Positions 28,302-37,460 are shown, numbered from the stretch's first letter. The stretch is DNA of 64,000 nt from Chryseobacterium ginsenosidimutans (GCF_024807225.1 NZ_JANUCO010000001.1:124001-188000), one strand, 5' to 3'. Notes: a model not told the origin generated them from the sequence alone. A program made the numbers and translations.

Positions 28302-29186
28302 ATGGCAGAAATTCTTGACGGATTAAAAGTATCCAAAGAAATAAAAGCAGAGATCAAGGTTGAAGTTGATAAAATCCTTGAAAGCAAAAGAAGAGCACCG
28401 CATTTGGTGGCTATTCTCGTTGGGAACAATGGAGCAAGTAAGGCATATGTAAATGCTAAAGTGAAAGACTGCGAAGAAGTAGGTTTTCAATCGAGCTTAG
28501 TTAAATTTCCAAGCACGGTTTCTGAATCTGAATTATTGGAAAAAATTGAGGAACTTAATAAAGATAAATCTGTAGATGGTTTTATTGTTCAGTTGCCTTT
28601 ACCAGACCAAGTTGATCAGGAAAAAATCATTAATGCGATCGATCCGAGAAAAGATGTTGACGGTTTCCACCCTACCAATTTCGGGAAAATGGCATTGGAA
28701 ATGGATACATTTTTACCAGCAACTCCATTCGGGATTTTAACATTATTGGAAAGATATAATATTGAAACAAAAGGTAAAGACTGTGTTATCATCGGAAGAA
28801 GTAAAATCGTAGGAAGACCTATGAGTATCTTGATGGGAAGAAAAGATTTCCCTGGAAACTCAACGGTTACTTTGACGCACTCTTACACGAAAGACATCGA
28901 AGAATATACTAAAAAAGCAGACATCGTAATTACGGCTTTGGGAGATCCTCACTTCTTAAAAGGAGAAATGATCAAAGAAGGAGCGGTAATTGTGGACGTA
29001 GGAATTACAAGAGTTGACAACGATTCTCCAAAAGGATATTATTTGGCGGGTGACGTAGATTTTGACAGTTGTGCTGCAAAAGCAAGCTGGATCACGCCTG
29101 TTCCGGGAGGAGTAGGACCTATGACAAGAGCGATGTTGATGAAAAACACCATCATTGCTTACAAAACTTCAGTCTATAACGACTAA
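28302..29186 (+). CDS. folD: Methylenetetrahydrofolate dehydrogenase / cyclohydrolase
   Basis: 294 residues, complete. FolD carries out two steps of one-carbon metabolism, converting 5,10-methylene-THF to 10-formyl-THF with NADP. The active-site Tyr-x3-Lys is in SKAYVNAKVKDCEE, followed by GFIVQLPLPDQV and DPRKDVDGFHPTNFGKM. The Rossmann NADP-binding part has VIIGRSKIVGRPMSILM and the C-terminal WITPVPGGVGPMTRAMLM is the family signature. It is followed by queE 7 bases later, so the two are cotranscribed. Confidence 0.97.
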   Translation: MAEILDGLKVSKEIKAEIKVEVDKILESKRRAPHLVAILVGNNGASKAYVNAKVKDCEEVGFQSSLVKFPSTVSESELLEKIEELNKDKSVDGFIVQLPLPDQVDQEKIINAIDPRKDVDGFHPTNFGKMALEMDTFLPATPFGILTLLERYNIETKGKDCVIIGRSKIVGRPMSILMGRKDFPGNSTVTLTHSYTKDIEEYTKKADIVITALGDPHFLKGEMIKEGAVIVDVGITRVDNDSPKGYYLAGDVDFDSCAAKASWITPVPGGVGPMTRAMLMKNTIIAYKTSVYND

Positions 29187-29193
29187 TTTTAAA

Positions 29194-29823
29194 ATGAATA
29201 AAGAAGAAGATATTTTATTAAAAGAAGGTAAAATGCTCCCTGTAATGGAGCATTTTTACACTCTTCAGGGAGAAGGAGCACACACGGGGAAAGCAGCCTA
29301 TTTCATCCGATTGGGCGGTTGCGACGTCGGGTGTCACTGGTGTGATGTGAAGGAAAGCTGGGATCCTACTTTACATCCATTAATGAATGCGGAAGATATT
29401 GCAACCACAGCGGCCAATCACTGTAAAACAATTGTTTTAACAGGTGGCGAACCATTAATGTGGAATTTAGATATTTTAACATCCAAATTGAAAGAATTGG
29501 GATGCACGGTTCATATTGAGACTTCGGGAGCTTATCCTATGAGCGGACAGATCGACTGGATTACCCTTTCGCCAAAGAAAACGGGACTTCCAAAAGAGGA
29601 AATTTACGAAAAGGCAAGCGAACTTAAAATGATTATCTTCAACAATAATGATTTTAAATTTGCCGAAGAACAGGCAGCAAAAGTTTCAGAAAACTGTACC
29701 TTATATCTTCAGAGTGAATGGAGCAAACGAGATGAAATGTATCCAAAAATTACAGATTTCATTTTAGAACATCCGGAATGGAGAGCATCAGTTCAGACCC
29801 ATAAATATCTGAATATACCATAA
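29194..29823 (+). CDS. queE: 7-carboxy-7-deazaguanine synthase
   Basis: 209 residues from ATG 29194 (MNKEEDILLKEG); an upstream in-frame start would overlap folD and was rejected. It is a short radical-SAM enzyme of queuosine/deazapurine synthesis that rearranges 6-carboxy-tetrahydropterin to CDG. The cluster motif is GGCDVGCHWCD (C-x3-C-x2-C), followed by the SAM-binding VLTGGEPLMWN and, later, HIETSGAYP and WITLSPKK. No other que genes are in the window. Confidence 0.95.
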   Translation: MNKEEDILLKEGKMLPVMEHFYTLQGEGAHTGKAAYFIRLGGCDVGCHWCDVKESWDPTLHPLMNAEDIATTAANHCKTIVLTGGEPLMWNLDILTSKLKELGCTVHIETSGAYPMSGQIDWITLSPKKTGLPKEEIYEKASELKMIIFNNNDFKFAEEQAAKVSENCTLYLQSEWSKRDEMYPKITDFILEHPEWRASVQTHKYLNIP

Positions 29824-29866
29824 AAAATATGTAACTTCGCTCTTCGTATCCCTAGAAAACCGATAG

Positions 29867-31237
29867 ATGCAGAGAATTCGATACTCTAGATACCTTAAAT
29901 CGATCATTATTTTGCTTGACCTTTTGGTTATTGCATCTATTTTCATATTCTTTTTCGTAAGCCGAAATCAGAGCCTTAAATATAATCAGGAAACATGGTA
30001 TCAGAATTCTTTTTCGCTGGTGTTATTATTTTTGTTTTGGATGCTTCTAAGCGGCAGAACAAAGATTTATAATATCCCGAGAAACCTGACGTATACTTTG
30101 TTTCTCGAGAGGCTTCTCGTACACTTTTTATTATTTATTCTTGGAATTTTATTGATTGGAAAAGTCAGTTACAACATATTTTTTAATTCAGATATTTATT
30201 GGCTTTCGTTTTATCTGTTTTTCTTTATTTTCTTAGCAAAATCATTAATATTTTTTGGAATTAAATATTTCCGTAGTCTGGGGATTAACCATAGAAATAT
30301 TATGTTTTTGAATGAAAACAGCTCCACGGAAGTTTTAAAAAATATTTTAAAGGACAGAAAAGATTACGGTTACAAAATTTTCGATTACAACAATCCTGAA
30401 ATTAAAGCGGAAGAACTGATAGAATTCTGGAAAACAAACGGAATTCACACCTTATTTATTCCGACTGAAAATTCTTACAACGAAAGAACGGAAAAAGAGC
30501 TTTTCAGATTAGCCGAAGCTAACAAGGTTCACATTTCATTGATTCCCAGCATCACACAAAGCGATTTTTTCCTTTATGATATGGGATATATTCAGACGCA
30601 GCCCGTTCTTAATCAGGCAAGATATCCGTTGGATTACTATTCTAATTTTTTATTAAAAAGAACCTTCGATATTGCTTTTTCAGCGATTGTTTTGGTTACA
30701 ATTTGTTCGTGGCTGTTTCCGGTTATTGCCATTTTAATTAAATCTTCATCAAAAGGACCTGTTTTTTTCATACAAAAAAGATATGGCTTTCATGAGGAGG
30801 TTTTTGATTGTATCAAGTTCCGAACAATGGTTGTGAATGATGAGTCTTCAACAAAAACGACCGCTAAAAACGACGCAAGAATAACGAAAATCGGTAAATT
30901 CTTAAGAAAGACAAGTCTTGATGAAATGCCACAGTTTTTGAATGTTTTAAAAGGACAAATGTCTATCGTAGGACCAAGACCACATATGTTGGCGGTCGAC
31001 AATTATTATAAACCGAAAATCGGGCGATATAGTCTGAGAAGCATGGTAAGTCCGGGAATTACGGGTCTTGCACAGGTAAACGGACTTCGTGGTGATGCCG
31101 GAGATGTAGAAGTGGAGATGAATAAGCGGGTTTTGGCAGATGCTTTCTATGTAAGAAACTGGAGTTTTGTACTGGATTTGGTCATTACTTTGAAAACCGT
31201 TTTACTGGTTATCGGTGGAGATAAAAATGCAAAATAA
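29867..31237 (+). CDS. Polyprenyl glycosylphosphotransferase (WcaJ/WbaP-like sugar transferase)
   Basis: 456 residues. The N-terminal part has four to five membrane helices, then a nucleotide-binding-like region (about 125-230). The C-terminal bacterial sugar transferase domain starts at LLKRTFDIAFSAIVLV and includes GPVFFIQKRYGF, CIKFRTMVVND, TSLDEMPQFLNVLKGQMS and VGPRPHM. It transfers sugar-1-phosphate from a UDP-sugar to undecaprenyl phosphate, the first step of exopolysaccharide or O-antigen synthesis. No other glycan genes follow here; the flippase and GT at 3530-5918 may act in the same or another pathway. Confidence 0.93.
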   Translation: MQRIRYSRYLKSIIILLDLLVIASIFIFFFVSRNQSLKYNQETWYQNSFSLVLLFLFWMLLSGRTKIYNIPRNLTYTLFLERLLVHFLLFILGILLIGKVSYNIFFNSDIYWLSFYLFFFIFLAKSLIFFGIKYFRSLGINHRNIMFLNENSSTEVLKNILKDRKDYGYKIFDYNNPEIKAEELIEFWKTNGIHTLFIPTENSYNERTEKELFRLAEANKVHISLIPSITQSDFFLYDMGYIQTQPVLNQARYPLDYYSNFLLKRTFDIAFSAIVLVTICSWLFPVIAILIKSSSKGPVFFIQKRYGFHEEVFDCIKFRTMVVNDESSTKTTAKNDARITKIGKFLRKTSLDEMPQFLNVLKGQMSIVGPRPHMLAVDNYYKPKIGRYSLRSMVSPGITGLAQVNGLRGDAGDVEVEMNKRVLADAFYVRNWSFVLDLVITLKTVLLVIGGDKNAK

Positions 31238-31341
31238 TAATTTTGGTCTACATTATGATATATAAGTTTAGTAGCAAAACGGAGGCTCAGTCTTCATCTC
31301 AAGTTTAATTTAATTCAATAAAAAAAGTCTAATTTAGCAGA

Positions 31342-32094
31342 ATGTTAAAAAAGTTTTTCACAGCAGTAGGAGAATACATGATCCTTATGGGTAAATCCAT
31401 GCAGAAGCCTCAGAAAATGAGGGTTTTCTGGAAGCTGTTCATGAGAGAAATCAATGATTTGGGAGTCAACTCTTTTGGGTTGGTGATCTTTACATCTATA
31501 TTCGTTGGGGCGGTTGTTGCCATTCAAATGTTTAATAACTTTGATGCTTCAGATTTCCCGATTCCTCCTTCATTTGTAGGATATGCAACAAAGGCGGTTT
31601 TGGTTTTGGAATTTGCTCCTACCATTATCAGTTTGATCTTAGCCGGAAAAGTGGGTTCATATATTGCATCAAGTATCGGAACCATGAGGGTTTCCGAGCA
31701 AATTGATGCCTTAGATATCATGGGTGTAAACTCCCCTAACTTCCTTATTTTACCAAAAATACTGGCTTGTATGATTTTTAATCCTTTATTAATTGCCATC
31801 AGTATTGTCTTTGGTATCAGTGGAGGATATATCGCAGGAATTTTAACCGGAAACTGGACGACCAACGATTATATCATTGGTATTCAAATGTATATGCCCA
31901 ATCTTTTCATTTATTATGCATTTTCTAAAACGATTGTTTTCGCATTCGTTATTGCAACCGTACCTTCTTATTTTGGGTATAATGTAAAAGGAGGTTCGTT
32001 GGAAGTAGGTAGAGCAAGTACACAGGCGGTAGTTTGGACGATGGTATTCATTATCCTTTCAGAATTACTATTAACCCAATTAATATTAAGCTAA
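31342..32094 (+). CDS. mlaE: MlaE family ABC transporter permease
   Basis: 250 residues. The permease of an intermembrane phospholipid transport system. Family pattern: an N-terminal amphipathic segment, then helices containing GAVVAIQMF, EFAPTIISLILAGKVGSYIASSIGTMRVSEQIDAL and NFLILPKILACMIFNPLL. The stop overlaps the ATPase start by one base (TAATG). An MlaD-like partner is encoded at 9950-10900. Direction of lipid flow is unsettled in the literature. Confidence 0.93.
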   Translation: MLKKFFTAVGEYMILMGKSMQKPQKMRVFWKLFMREINDLGVNSFGLVIFTSIFVGAVVAIQMFNNFDASDFPIPPSFVGYATKAVLVLEFAPTIISLILAGKVGSYIASSIGTMRVSEQIDALDIMGVNSPNFLILPKILACMIFNPLLIAISIVFGISGGYIAGILTGNWTTNDYIIGIQMYMPNLFIYYAFSKTIVFAFVIATVPSYFGYNVKGGSLEVGRASTQAVVWTMVFIILSELLLTQLILS

Positions 32095-32909
32095 TGATTG
32101 AGGTAAAAGATCTTAAGAAAAGTTTTGATGATGTTGAAGTGCTTAAAGGAATTTCAACCACCTTTGACAAAGGAAAAGTAAATCTTATCATTGGGCAAAG
32201 TGGTTCCGGAAAAACCGTTTTCCTTAAAAGTTTATTGAATGTTTATCAGCCTTCATCAGGAGAAATTCTTTTTGATGGCAGAGACATCAATGTCATGAAT
32301 AGAGAAGAAAAACAGCATTTACGATCCGAAATCGGAACACTGTTTCAGGGAAGTGCATTGTTTGACTCTTTAACGGTGGAAGAAAATATTATGTTTCCTT
32401 TGGATATGTTCACCAATTTGACGTTCAGAGAGAAAAAAAGAAGAGTTTTTGAGGTAATCGGAAGAGTACATTTAGATAAAGCCAACAGAAAATTCCCGTC
32501 AGAAATTTCTGGTGGGATGCAAAAACGTGTGGCAATTGCAAGAGCGATAGTAAACCACCCAAAATATCTTTTCTGTGACGAACCCAACTCAGGATTAGAT
32601 CCTTATACTTCGAATATTATTGATGATCTTTTGCTGGAAATCACAAAAGAATACAACACCACTACCATCATCAATACCCACGATATGAATTCTGTAATGA
32701 CGATTGGCGAGAAAATTGTATATCTGAGATTAGGAATCAAAGAATGGGAAGGAAACAAGGATATTCTGATCACGGCAGGTAATAAAAACCTGATTGATTT
32801 CGTTTATTCTTCGGAGTTGTTTAAACAATTAAGAGAATATATGCTCGAAAATAACAAAACTATTGAGAATACAATCACAAAAATTGACGATAATGAAAAA
32901 GGCATTTAG
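32094..32909 (+). CDS. mlaF: ABC transporter ATP-binding protein, MlaF-like
   Basis: 271 residues from ATG 32094. Walker A is GQSGSGKTVFL, Q-loop LFQGSALFDSLTVEENI, signature SGGMQKRVAIARA, Walker B YLFCDEPNSGLDP and the switch His in IINTHDMNSV. It energises the MlaE permease on the cytoplasmic face. The family hallmark is the alternative Q-loop with GALFDS-like sequence. The 3' end overlaps the start of a barrel-type membrane protein gene by 17 bases, a strong hint of coupled function. Confidence 0.94.
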   Translation: MIEVKDLKKSFDDVEVLKGISTTFDKGKVNLIIGQSGSGKTVFLKSLLNVYQPSSGEILFDGRDINVMNREEKQHLRSEIGTLFQGSALFDSLTVEENIMFPLDMFTNLTFREKKRRVFEVIGRVHLDKANRKFPSEISGGMQKRVAIARAIVNHPKYLFCDEPNSGLDPYTSNIIDDLLLEITKEYNTTTIINTHDMNSVMTIGEKIVYLRLGIKEWEGNKDILITAGNKNLIDFVYSSELFKQLREYMLENNKTIENTITKIDDNEKGI

Positions 32910-33511
32910 TATAGCATTAATAGGTTTTTCTATGTTTGCTTCTGCACAGATTTCTTTGGCAGGGAAAGCAAATTTAATTTTCCCGACAGGGTCAGCTTCT
33001 TGGCAGAATATTAAAGGAACAGTAAATCAGGCAATCGAAGGAGAAGGAAAAAACAATGTAGGTTTCAACGTTGGGCTTTCATTGAAAGCTAATCTTCCTG
33101 CATCATTTTTCGTAATGCCGGAATTGTACTACACTTCTTTTAAAAATGAATTTACAGATCCTACATCCAATACAACTTTTGATATCAAGAGCAACCGTAT
33201 TGATTTGCCGGTTTCTTTTAGGACATAAAGTTTTAGGAGATTTCTTAGGAGTTTTCGTAGGTCCCGTTGCAAGTTATAATTTAAGCAAAGAAGATACTTT
33301 CAACGACTTTAAAGAAAATGCAAGAGATAATTTCACGGTAGGTTACCAGTTTGGTGCTCAACTTGAAATTAAGAAATTACTTTTGAATGCAAGATATGAA
33401 GGCGCTTTCAGTAAAGATTCTAGAAACTTCATCAATAAAGTTTCAGGAGACGAAATAAGATACGACAACAGACCAAATTTATTTATGGTAGGAGTCGGAT
33501 ACAAATTCTAA
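32893..33511 (+). CDS. Outer-membrane beta-barrel protein (apparent frameshift at 33212-33214)
   Basis: Starts inside the mlaF 3' end at ATG 32893 (MKKAFSIALIGFSMFASAQ, a signal peptide). The first frame ends after RIDLPVSFRT, and the rest (LLGHKVLGDFLGVFVGPVAS ... PNLFMVGVGYKF) lies one frame over. Deleting one T from CCGGTTTCTTTT restores RIDLPVLLGHKVLG and a 205-residue protein with amphipathic strands and an aromatic C-terminus, as in small outer-membrane porins (PorT/OmpA-barrel style). The overlap with mlaF suggests it is part of, or coupled to, lipid transport. Confidence 0.77.
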
Positions 33512-33535
33512 GTTCATAGAAAATATCAACTATAA

Positions 33536-33566
33536 AAAATCCTCAGGTCTTAGACTTGAGGATTTT
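33536..33566. terminator. Bidirectional hairpin terminator
   Basis: AAAATCCTCA and TGAGGATTTT form the outer stem, with an inner GTCT/AGAC pairing. It separates the barrel gene from the convergent 33550-33867 gene and overlaps the 3' end of the latter. Confidence 0.8.
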
Positions 33567-33867
33567 GATTTTCTTGATTTCGAAGTTCAGCTTCACGTCT
33601 TGCAATTTCGGCAGCCTGCTTTTCAAGATCTTCTTTATCTTTTTGCAGTTGTTTGAACTCTTTCTTTTTTTGCTCTTGCTTTATCGCGCTTCCTTTACTT
33701 ACATAACCTACCATTCCGCCGATGATTAAACCAATCCCAATTCCTCCCAGGATTCCCATAACATGAGACATTCCTAAATCATTAACTGTAAAATTAGATG
33801 ATGTTAAATAGAATAAGAGCACCGATAATGCTAAAAGTACAAGTCCGATAATCGTTAAATTTTTCAT
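33550..33867 (-). CDS. Small membrane protein with coiled-coil tail, unknown function
   Basis: 105 residues. Two membrane helices (about 5-22 and 36-54, the second Gly-rich as GGIGIGLIIGGMVGYV) are followed by a highly charged coiled coil (KQEQKKKEFKQLQKDKEDLE ... RREAELRNQ). Nothing here identifies a function. Comparable two-helix proteins with charged tails occur as envelope stress proteins. It lies between the lipid-transport operon and an M48 peptidase. Confidence 0.6.
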   Translation of the reverse strand: MKNLTIIGLVLLALSVLLFYLTSSNFTVNDLGMSHVMGILGGIGIGLIIGGMVGYVSKGSAIKQEQKKKEFKQLQKDKEDLEKQAAEIARREAELRNQENQNPQV

Positions 33868-33895
33868 AGTATTTTGTGTTTAAGTGTTTATATTA

Positions 33896-33936
33896 AAAAG
33901 CCTTACCAAATTTAGTGAAAATTCAATAAGGCTTTT
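33896..33936 (-). terminator. Hairpin terminator of the M48 peptidase gene
   Basis: AAAAGCCTTA and TAAGGCTTTT form a perfect 10-bp stem with a longer loop, 27 bases after the M48 stop codon. Confidence 0.65.
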
Positions 33937-33963
33937 ACTCAAGATTAAAAAATTCTTTATTAA

Positions 33964-34770
33964 TTATATTTTTCCACCTGCAGCCTTATAATATTCCAAT
34001 GCTTTAGGTAAGTTTTTATTGATATCTGAAATCCTTGTTTCAGGATTCGGGTGGGTGGATAAAAATTCCGGCTGTCTTGCTCCTGAAGCCGAAGCTTCCA
34101 TCCTGTTCCAGAAAGGAATTGCTTCTCTCGGATCGTAACCTGCCATTCCCATTAAATATAATCCCATTTGATCTGCTTCAGACTCCTGATTTCTTCCGTA
34201 TTTCAACAATGCAACCTGAGAACCGATAGGATACACTTTCTCAAAAACACTTGCCCATTGACCGTTAGAGATTGTTCCTCCCAAAATTTGTCCTCCATAT
34301 TGAGCAACCATTGCCTGAGAAATTCTTTCGTTTCCGTGTCCCGCCAAAGCGTGAGAAACTTCGTGTCCCAAAACTACAGCTAATCCGTTATCGTTTTTCG
34401 TAACCGGTAAAATTCCTGTATAAACCGCTACTTTTCCGCCCGGCATACACCAAGCATTCAATTCGGTACTTTGGATAAGATTAAACTCCCAATTGTAGTT
34501 CGCAAGATCTGCAGAACGCCCGATTTGCTGATAATATCTTTCGGCTGCAGATTTTATTCTGGAACCTACACTTGTCACTCTTTTTGCATCTGCCGTTCCC
34601 GCAATTACTTTAGACTTACCCAATGTCGTTTTGTATTCCTGAGCAGACATGGTCATAATTTCCGAATTATTTGCCAATTGCAAAGAAGATCTTCCCGTAA
34701 TCGGGTTTGTAGTACAAGCTACAACTGACAGAGCAATGGCTCCCATTCCAAAAAAGTGTTTTATTTTCAT
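33964..34770 (-). CDS. M48 family metallopeptidase, lipoprotein
   Basis: 268 residues. The signal ends in the lipobox VVAC (Cys 19). The Zn site HEVSH is at residues 136-140 (VVLGHEVSHALAGHGNERIS) and the third ligand Glu is expected in NQESEADQMGLYLM. The conserved NAWCMPGGKVAVYTGIL precedes it. This is the LoiP/YcaL type: an outer-membrane associated protease in envelope quality control. It sits opposite the DUF4251 gene and ends in a terminator. Confidence 0.93.
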   Translation of the reverse strand: MKIKHFFGMGAIALSVVACTTNPITGRSSLQLANNSEIMTMSAQEYKTTLGKSKVIAGTADAKRVTSVGSRIKSAAERYYQQIGRSADLANYNWEFNLIQSTELNAWCMPGGKVAVYTGILPVTKNDNGLAVVLGHEVSHALAGHGNERISQAMVAQYGGQILGGTISNGQWASVFEKVYPIGSQVALLKYGRNQESEADQMGLYLMGMAGYDPREAIPFWNRMEASASGARQPEFLSTHPNPETRISDINKNLPKALEYYKAAGGKI

Positions 34771-34878
34771 AGTTTCGAGTGTATTAATTCAACCTTTACA
34801 ATTTTTATTCCAAAATAGAATCTAAGCGATATATTTGCATACATTTTGCTATTTAAATTTAACAATTATTTTACTATC

Positions 34879-35424
34879 ATGAAAAAGTATATTTCAATCA
34901 TATTTATTTTTGGGTTTTTATTGATTTCCCAAAACGTTTTTTCTCAAAGCAATCTTGATACGCAAACCGTCACGGCACTTGTAAATTCGGATGATTATTC
35001 ATTTCATGCACAAAGAGCCACGCCTACCAATTACGATGTTATTAATATCATGAACTCGATGCCGAATTCTACCTCAACCAGAATTCTGGATCTTTCGGGA
35101 AGCAATTATTCAATTGATTTAAGAAAGAATAATCTTGAAGTCACTTTGCCTTATTTCGGAAGAGTTTTTAATCCTACTTACGGAAATACAAGCCAAAACA
35201 GTTACAGATTTACCTCAAAAGATTTTACGGTAACTAAATCTCAAGGTAAAAAAGGAAAATGGATCGTGAAAATTAAGGTAAACGATCAAAGTACTGTAGA
35301 TGAAATTATTATTGAGGTTTTCAAAAACGGAAAAGCCTACACCTCCATCAGAAGTAACGACAGACAGCCGATTTCTTACGACGGATATATTGCAAAAAAT
35401 GAAGAGCAGAAAGAGAAACTTTAG
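34879..35424 (+). CDS. DUF4251 domain-containing exported protein
   Basis: 181 residues from ATG 34879, with a signal peptide (MKKYISIIFIFGFLLISQ). The DUF4251 pattern is YSFHAQRATP and LEVTLPYFGRVFNPTYG followed by YRFTSKDFTVTKSQGKKGKW and a C-terminal RQPISYDGYI. Function is unknown; it is widespread in Bacteroidota envelopes. A TATATTTG at 34830-34837 could be the -7 box. It is divergent from the M48 peptidase gene, so both may answer to the same envelope condition. Confidence 0.83.
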   Translation: MKKYISIIFIFGFLLISQNVFSQSNLDTQTVTALVNSDDYSFHAQRATPTNYDVINIMNSMPNSTSTRILDLSGSNYSIDLRKNNLEVTLPYFGRVFNPTYGNTSQNSYRFTSKDFTVTKSQGKKGKWIVKIKVNDQSTVDEIIIEVFKNGKAYTSIRSNDRQPISYDGYIAKNEEQKEKL

Positions 35425-35441
35425 TCGAGTTTTTGAGGTTC

Positions 35442-35469
35442 GTGATGCGTGATGCGTGATGCGTGATGC
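35442..35469. repeat. Four tandem copies of GTGATGC
   Basis: A perfect 7-bp tandem repeat (4 units) lies just after the DUF4251 gene. The unit number could vary between strains. No function evident. Confidence 0.85.
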
Positions 35470-35495
35470 GAAGTTATTAAAACTCTGAAATCTCG

Positions 35496-36488
35496 CTACT
35501 CGGATCTTGAATCTCGTAAAAACTTTTCTACAAATAATTTTGCTTCGGTACTTGGATTTGAAACCATTGTCGAAGCATTTTTTTTGTGCTGAACATACGC
35601 TTCTTCCACAGAATTACTCTTCTTCATCATTGATAAAATATATGCCTGAACCCAATATTCAAAACGTTTTTCGGCTTGCTGCGTTCTTACTTCTTCGAAT
35701 CGGTTGGTTTTCTTTTTAAGATTAATAAAATCATCGATTTTTTCAAAAACATCACTCAACCCTTCATTATGCAAAGCTGAACCCAATAAAACCGGAATTT
35801 TCCAATCTTTTTCTTTAGGCGGAATAAAATCCAGTGCCCGTTTTAATTCTAATCTTGTATTTTTTGCTTTTTGGAGATTGTCTTTTTCAACTTTATTAAT
35901 GAAAATCACGTCGACCATTTCCATGATTCCACGCTTGATTCCCTGAAGTTCGTCGCCACCGCCAATTATTTTTAAAAACAAAAAGACATCGGTAATATCT
36001 GCCACCAAAACTTCAGACTGCCCTACTCCAACAGTTTCTATTAAAATATAATCATAACCTGCAGCTTCGCAGATCATCATCGTTTCAAAAGTCGTATTGG
36101 CAACTCCGCCCAAAAATCCGGAACTCGGAGAAGGGCGAATGAACGCATTTTCTTCTTTCGACAATTCTTCCATTCTGGTTTTATCGCCCAAAATACTTCC
36201 TTTATTAATGGCAGAACTGGGATCAATCGCCAAAACAGCGACTTTTTTACCATTCGAAATAACCAATCTCCCGAAATTTTCTATAAAAGTTGATTTTCCT
36301 GCACCCGGAACTCCCGTCACTCCTACTCGAATTGAGTTTCCTGTGAAAGGCATGATTTGTTTTAGCAGTTCTTCAGCTTGTTGTCTGTGTTCGGCTTTTT
36401 TACTTTCAACTAATGTAATCGCTTTTGCAATCAGGCGTTTGTTTCCCGATCGTATTCCTTCCATTAGTTCTTCTGTAGAAAATTTCAT
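35496..36488 (-). CDS. meaB: Methylmalonyl-CoA mutase-associated GTPase MeaB
   Basis: 330 residues from ATG 36488 (MKFSTEELMEG). A G3E-type P-loop GTPase that protects and gates cofactor loading of methylmalonyl-CoA mutase. Walker A is GVTGVPGAGKSTFIENFG, followed by VLAIDPSSAINKGSILGDKTRM, and the switch region DYILIETVGVGQSE. The guanine motif is FINKVEKDN. Its partner mutase is encoded at 46749-48869, about 10 kb away on the same strand, rather than adjacent as in many genomes. Confidence 0.96.
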   Translation of the reverse strand: MKFSTEELMEGIRSGNKRLIAKAITLVESKKAEHRQQAEELLKQIMPFTGNSIRVGVTGVPGAGKSTFIENFGRLVISNGKKVAVLAIDPSSAINKGSILGDKTRMEELSKEENAFIRPSPSSGFLGGVANTTFETMMICEAAGYDYILIETVGVGQSEVLVADITDVFLFLKIIGGGDELQGIKRGIMEMVDVIFINKVEKDNLQKAKNTRLELKRALDFIPPKEKDWKIPVLLGSALHNEGLSDVFEKIDDFINLKKKTNRFEEVRTQQAEKRFEYWVQAYILSMMKKSNSVEEAYVQHKKNASTMVSNPSTEAKLFVEKFLRDSRSE

Positions 36489-36859
36489 TGATTCAAAAAT
36501 AAACAATTAAATGTCAACGATCAATAGTGAATTTGCTTTGCCGTCAATTTTTTACTGTTGAATATTATTTTAATTCATCTTAAATTCAAAAATGTAGAAG
36601 TTAATAATAGTGATGGTATCATGAGATTCTTGAAGTATCTATACACCACCTTATCAAAAATTCTTTCGAATTTTCGCCACTTCTCCAAAGAAGGGGAATT
36701 TACAGGGTAAAAATTTATTAATTGTTTAAAAAAATTACTGTTGATAACTCACATTCATTCTTTTTATTCTTCTAATTTGTATTTCTTCTAAATTATATAC
36801 CGCCTTTTCAATGAGAAAGGGAATTTCCTACATTTGTTTTAATCAAATAGTTTAAACAA
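36489..36859. other. Intergenic stretch with cytochrome promoter at its right end
   Basis: 371 bases without a gene. The left part carries simple AT-rich sequence with fragments (CAATAGTGAATTTGC, GTCAATTTTTTACTGTTG) like the inverted repeat at 20904. No ORF of note and no clear RNA fold was seen apart from the promoter listed next. Confidence 0.5.
36806..36836 (+). promoter_or_regulatory. Putative promoter of the cytochrome c pair
   Basis: TACATTTG at 36829-36836 matches the Bacteroidota -7 box TAnnTTTG, with TTTC (one mismatch to TTTG) at 36806-36809, a spacing of 19. It ends 23 bases before the first cytochrome start. Confidence 0.55.
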
Positions 36860-37150
36860 ATGAAAAAAATAATCGCTGTAGCATCATTCAGTGCCGTTCT
36901 ATTAGCGTCTTGTACACCAAAAGCTTCAACAGCAACAGCTCCGGTGGCTGCAACTTCTACAGCAGAGCAGATTGCTCAGGGAAAAACGATCTTCGAAAAT
37001 TCATGCGGAAGATGTCACAAATTGCCAGATCCAACGTCTCGTACTTCGGTACAGTGGGTGGGAATCATGAATTCTATGGCTCCAAAAGCGAAACTTACAG
37101 ATGAGCAGCATCAGTGGGTTTACGATTATATCGTATCTGTGAAAAAATAA
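36860..37150 (+). CDS. Small c-type cytochrome lipoprotein (first of a tandem pair)
   Basis: 96 residues. A lipoprotein signal (AVLLASC, Cys 18) is followed by an Ala/Thr linker and a single monoheme domain. The heme site CGRCH sits in FENSCGRCHKLPDPTS, and a distal Met ligand is probably in GIMNSMAPKAKL. It is exported and attached to a membrane, where it would carry electrons. The next gene is a clear paralogue, so a duplication gave the pair. Confidence 0.88.
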   Translation: MKKIIAVASFSAVLLASCTPKASTATAPVAATSTAEQIAQGKTIFENSCGRCHKLPDPTSRTSVQWVGIMNSMAPKAKLTDEQHQWVYDYIVSVKK

Positions 37151-37169
37151 ATCACTAAAAAATAGCAGT

Positions 37170-37460
37170 ATGAAAAAATTGATTTTGGGTATGATCTTAG
37201 GTTCTGCAACGATGGTTGTATCATGCGGACCGAAAAGTGTAGCCGTAACCGGACCAAAATACACTTCTTCTGAGCAATTTGCTCAGGGAAAAACAATTTT
37301 TGAAAATTCATGCAACAGATGTCACAAACTACCGGATCCTACAAAACACGACGATCAGGGATGGATAAACACATTGAGCAGAATGGCTCCCAAAGCCAAA
37401 TTGAACGATGACCAACATCAAATGGTTTATGATTATCTGATTTCTGTAAATAAAAAATAG
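37170..37460 (+). CDS. Small c-type cytochrome lipoprotein (second of a tandem pair)
   Basis: 96 residues, same layout as the gene before it, 19 bases downstream. The lipobox is VVSC, the heme motif CNRCH in FENSCNRCHKLPDPTK, and the distal Met in LSRMAPKAKL. The shared EQ-AQGKTIFENSC block shows recent duplication, while heme-flanking and linker residues have diverged. The pair may act with different partners. Ends at a hairpin terminator. Confidence 0.88.
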   Translation: MKKLILGMILGSATMVVSCGPKSVAVTGPKYTSSEQFAQGKTIFENSCNRCHKLPDPTKHDDQGWINTLSRMAPKAKLNDDQHQMVYDYLISVNKK

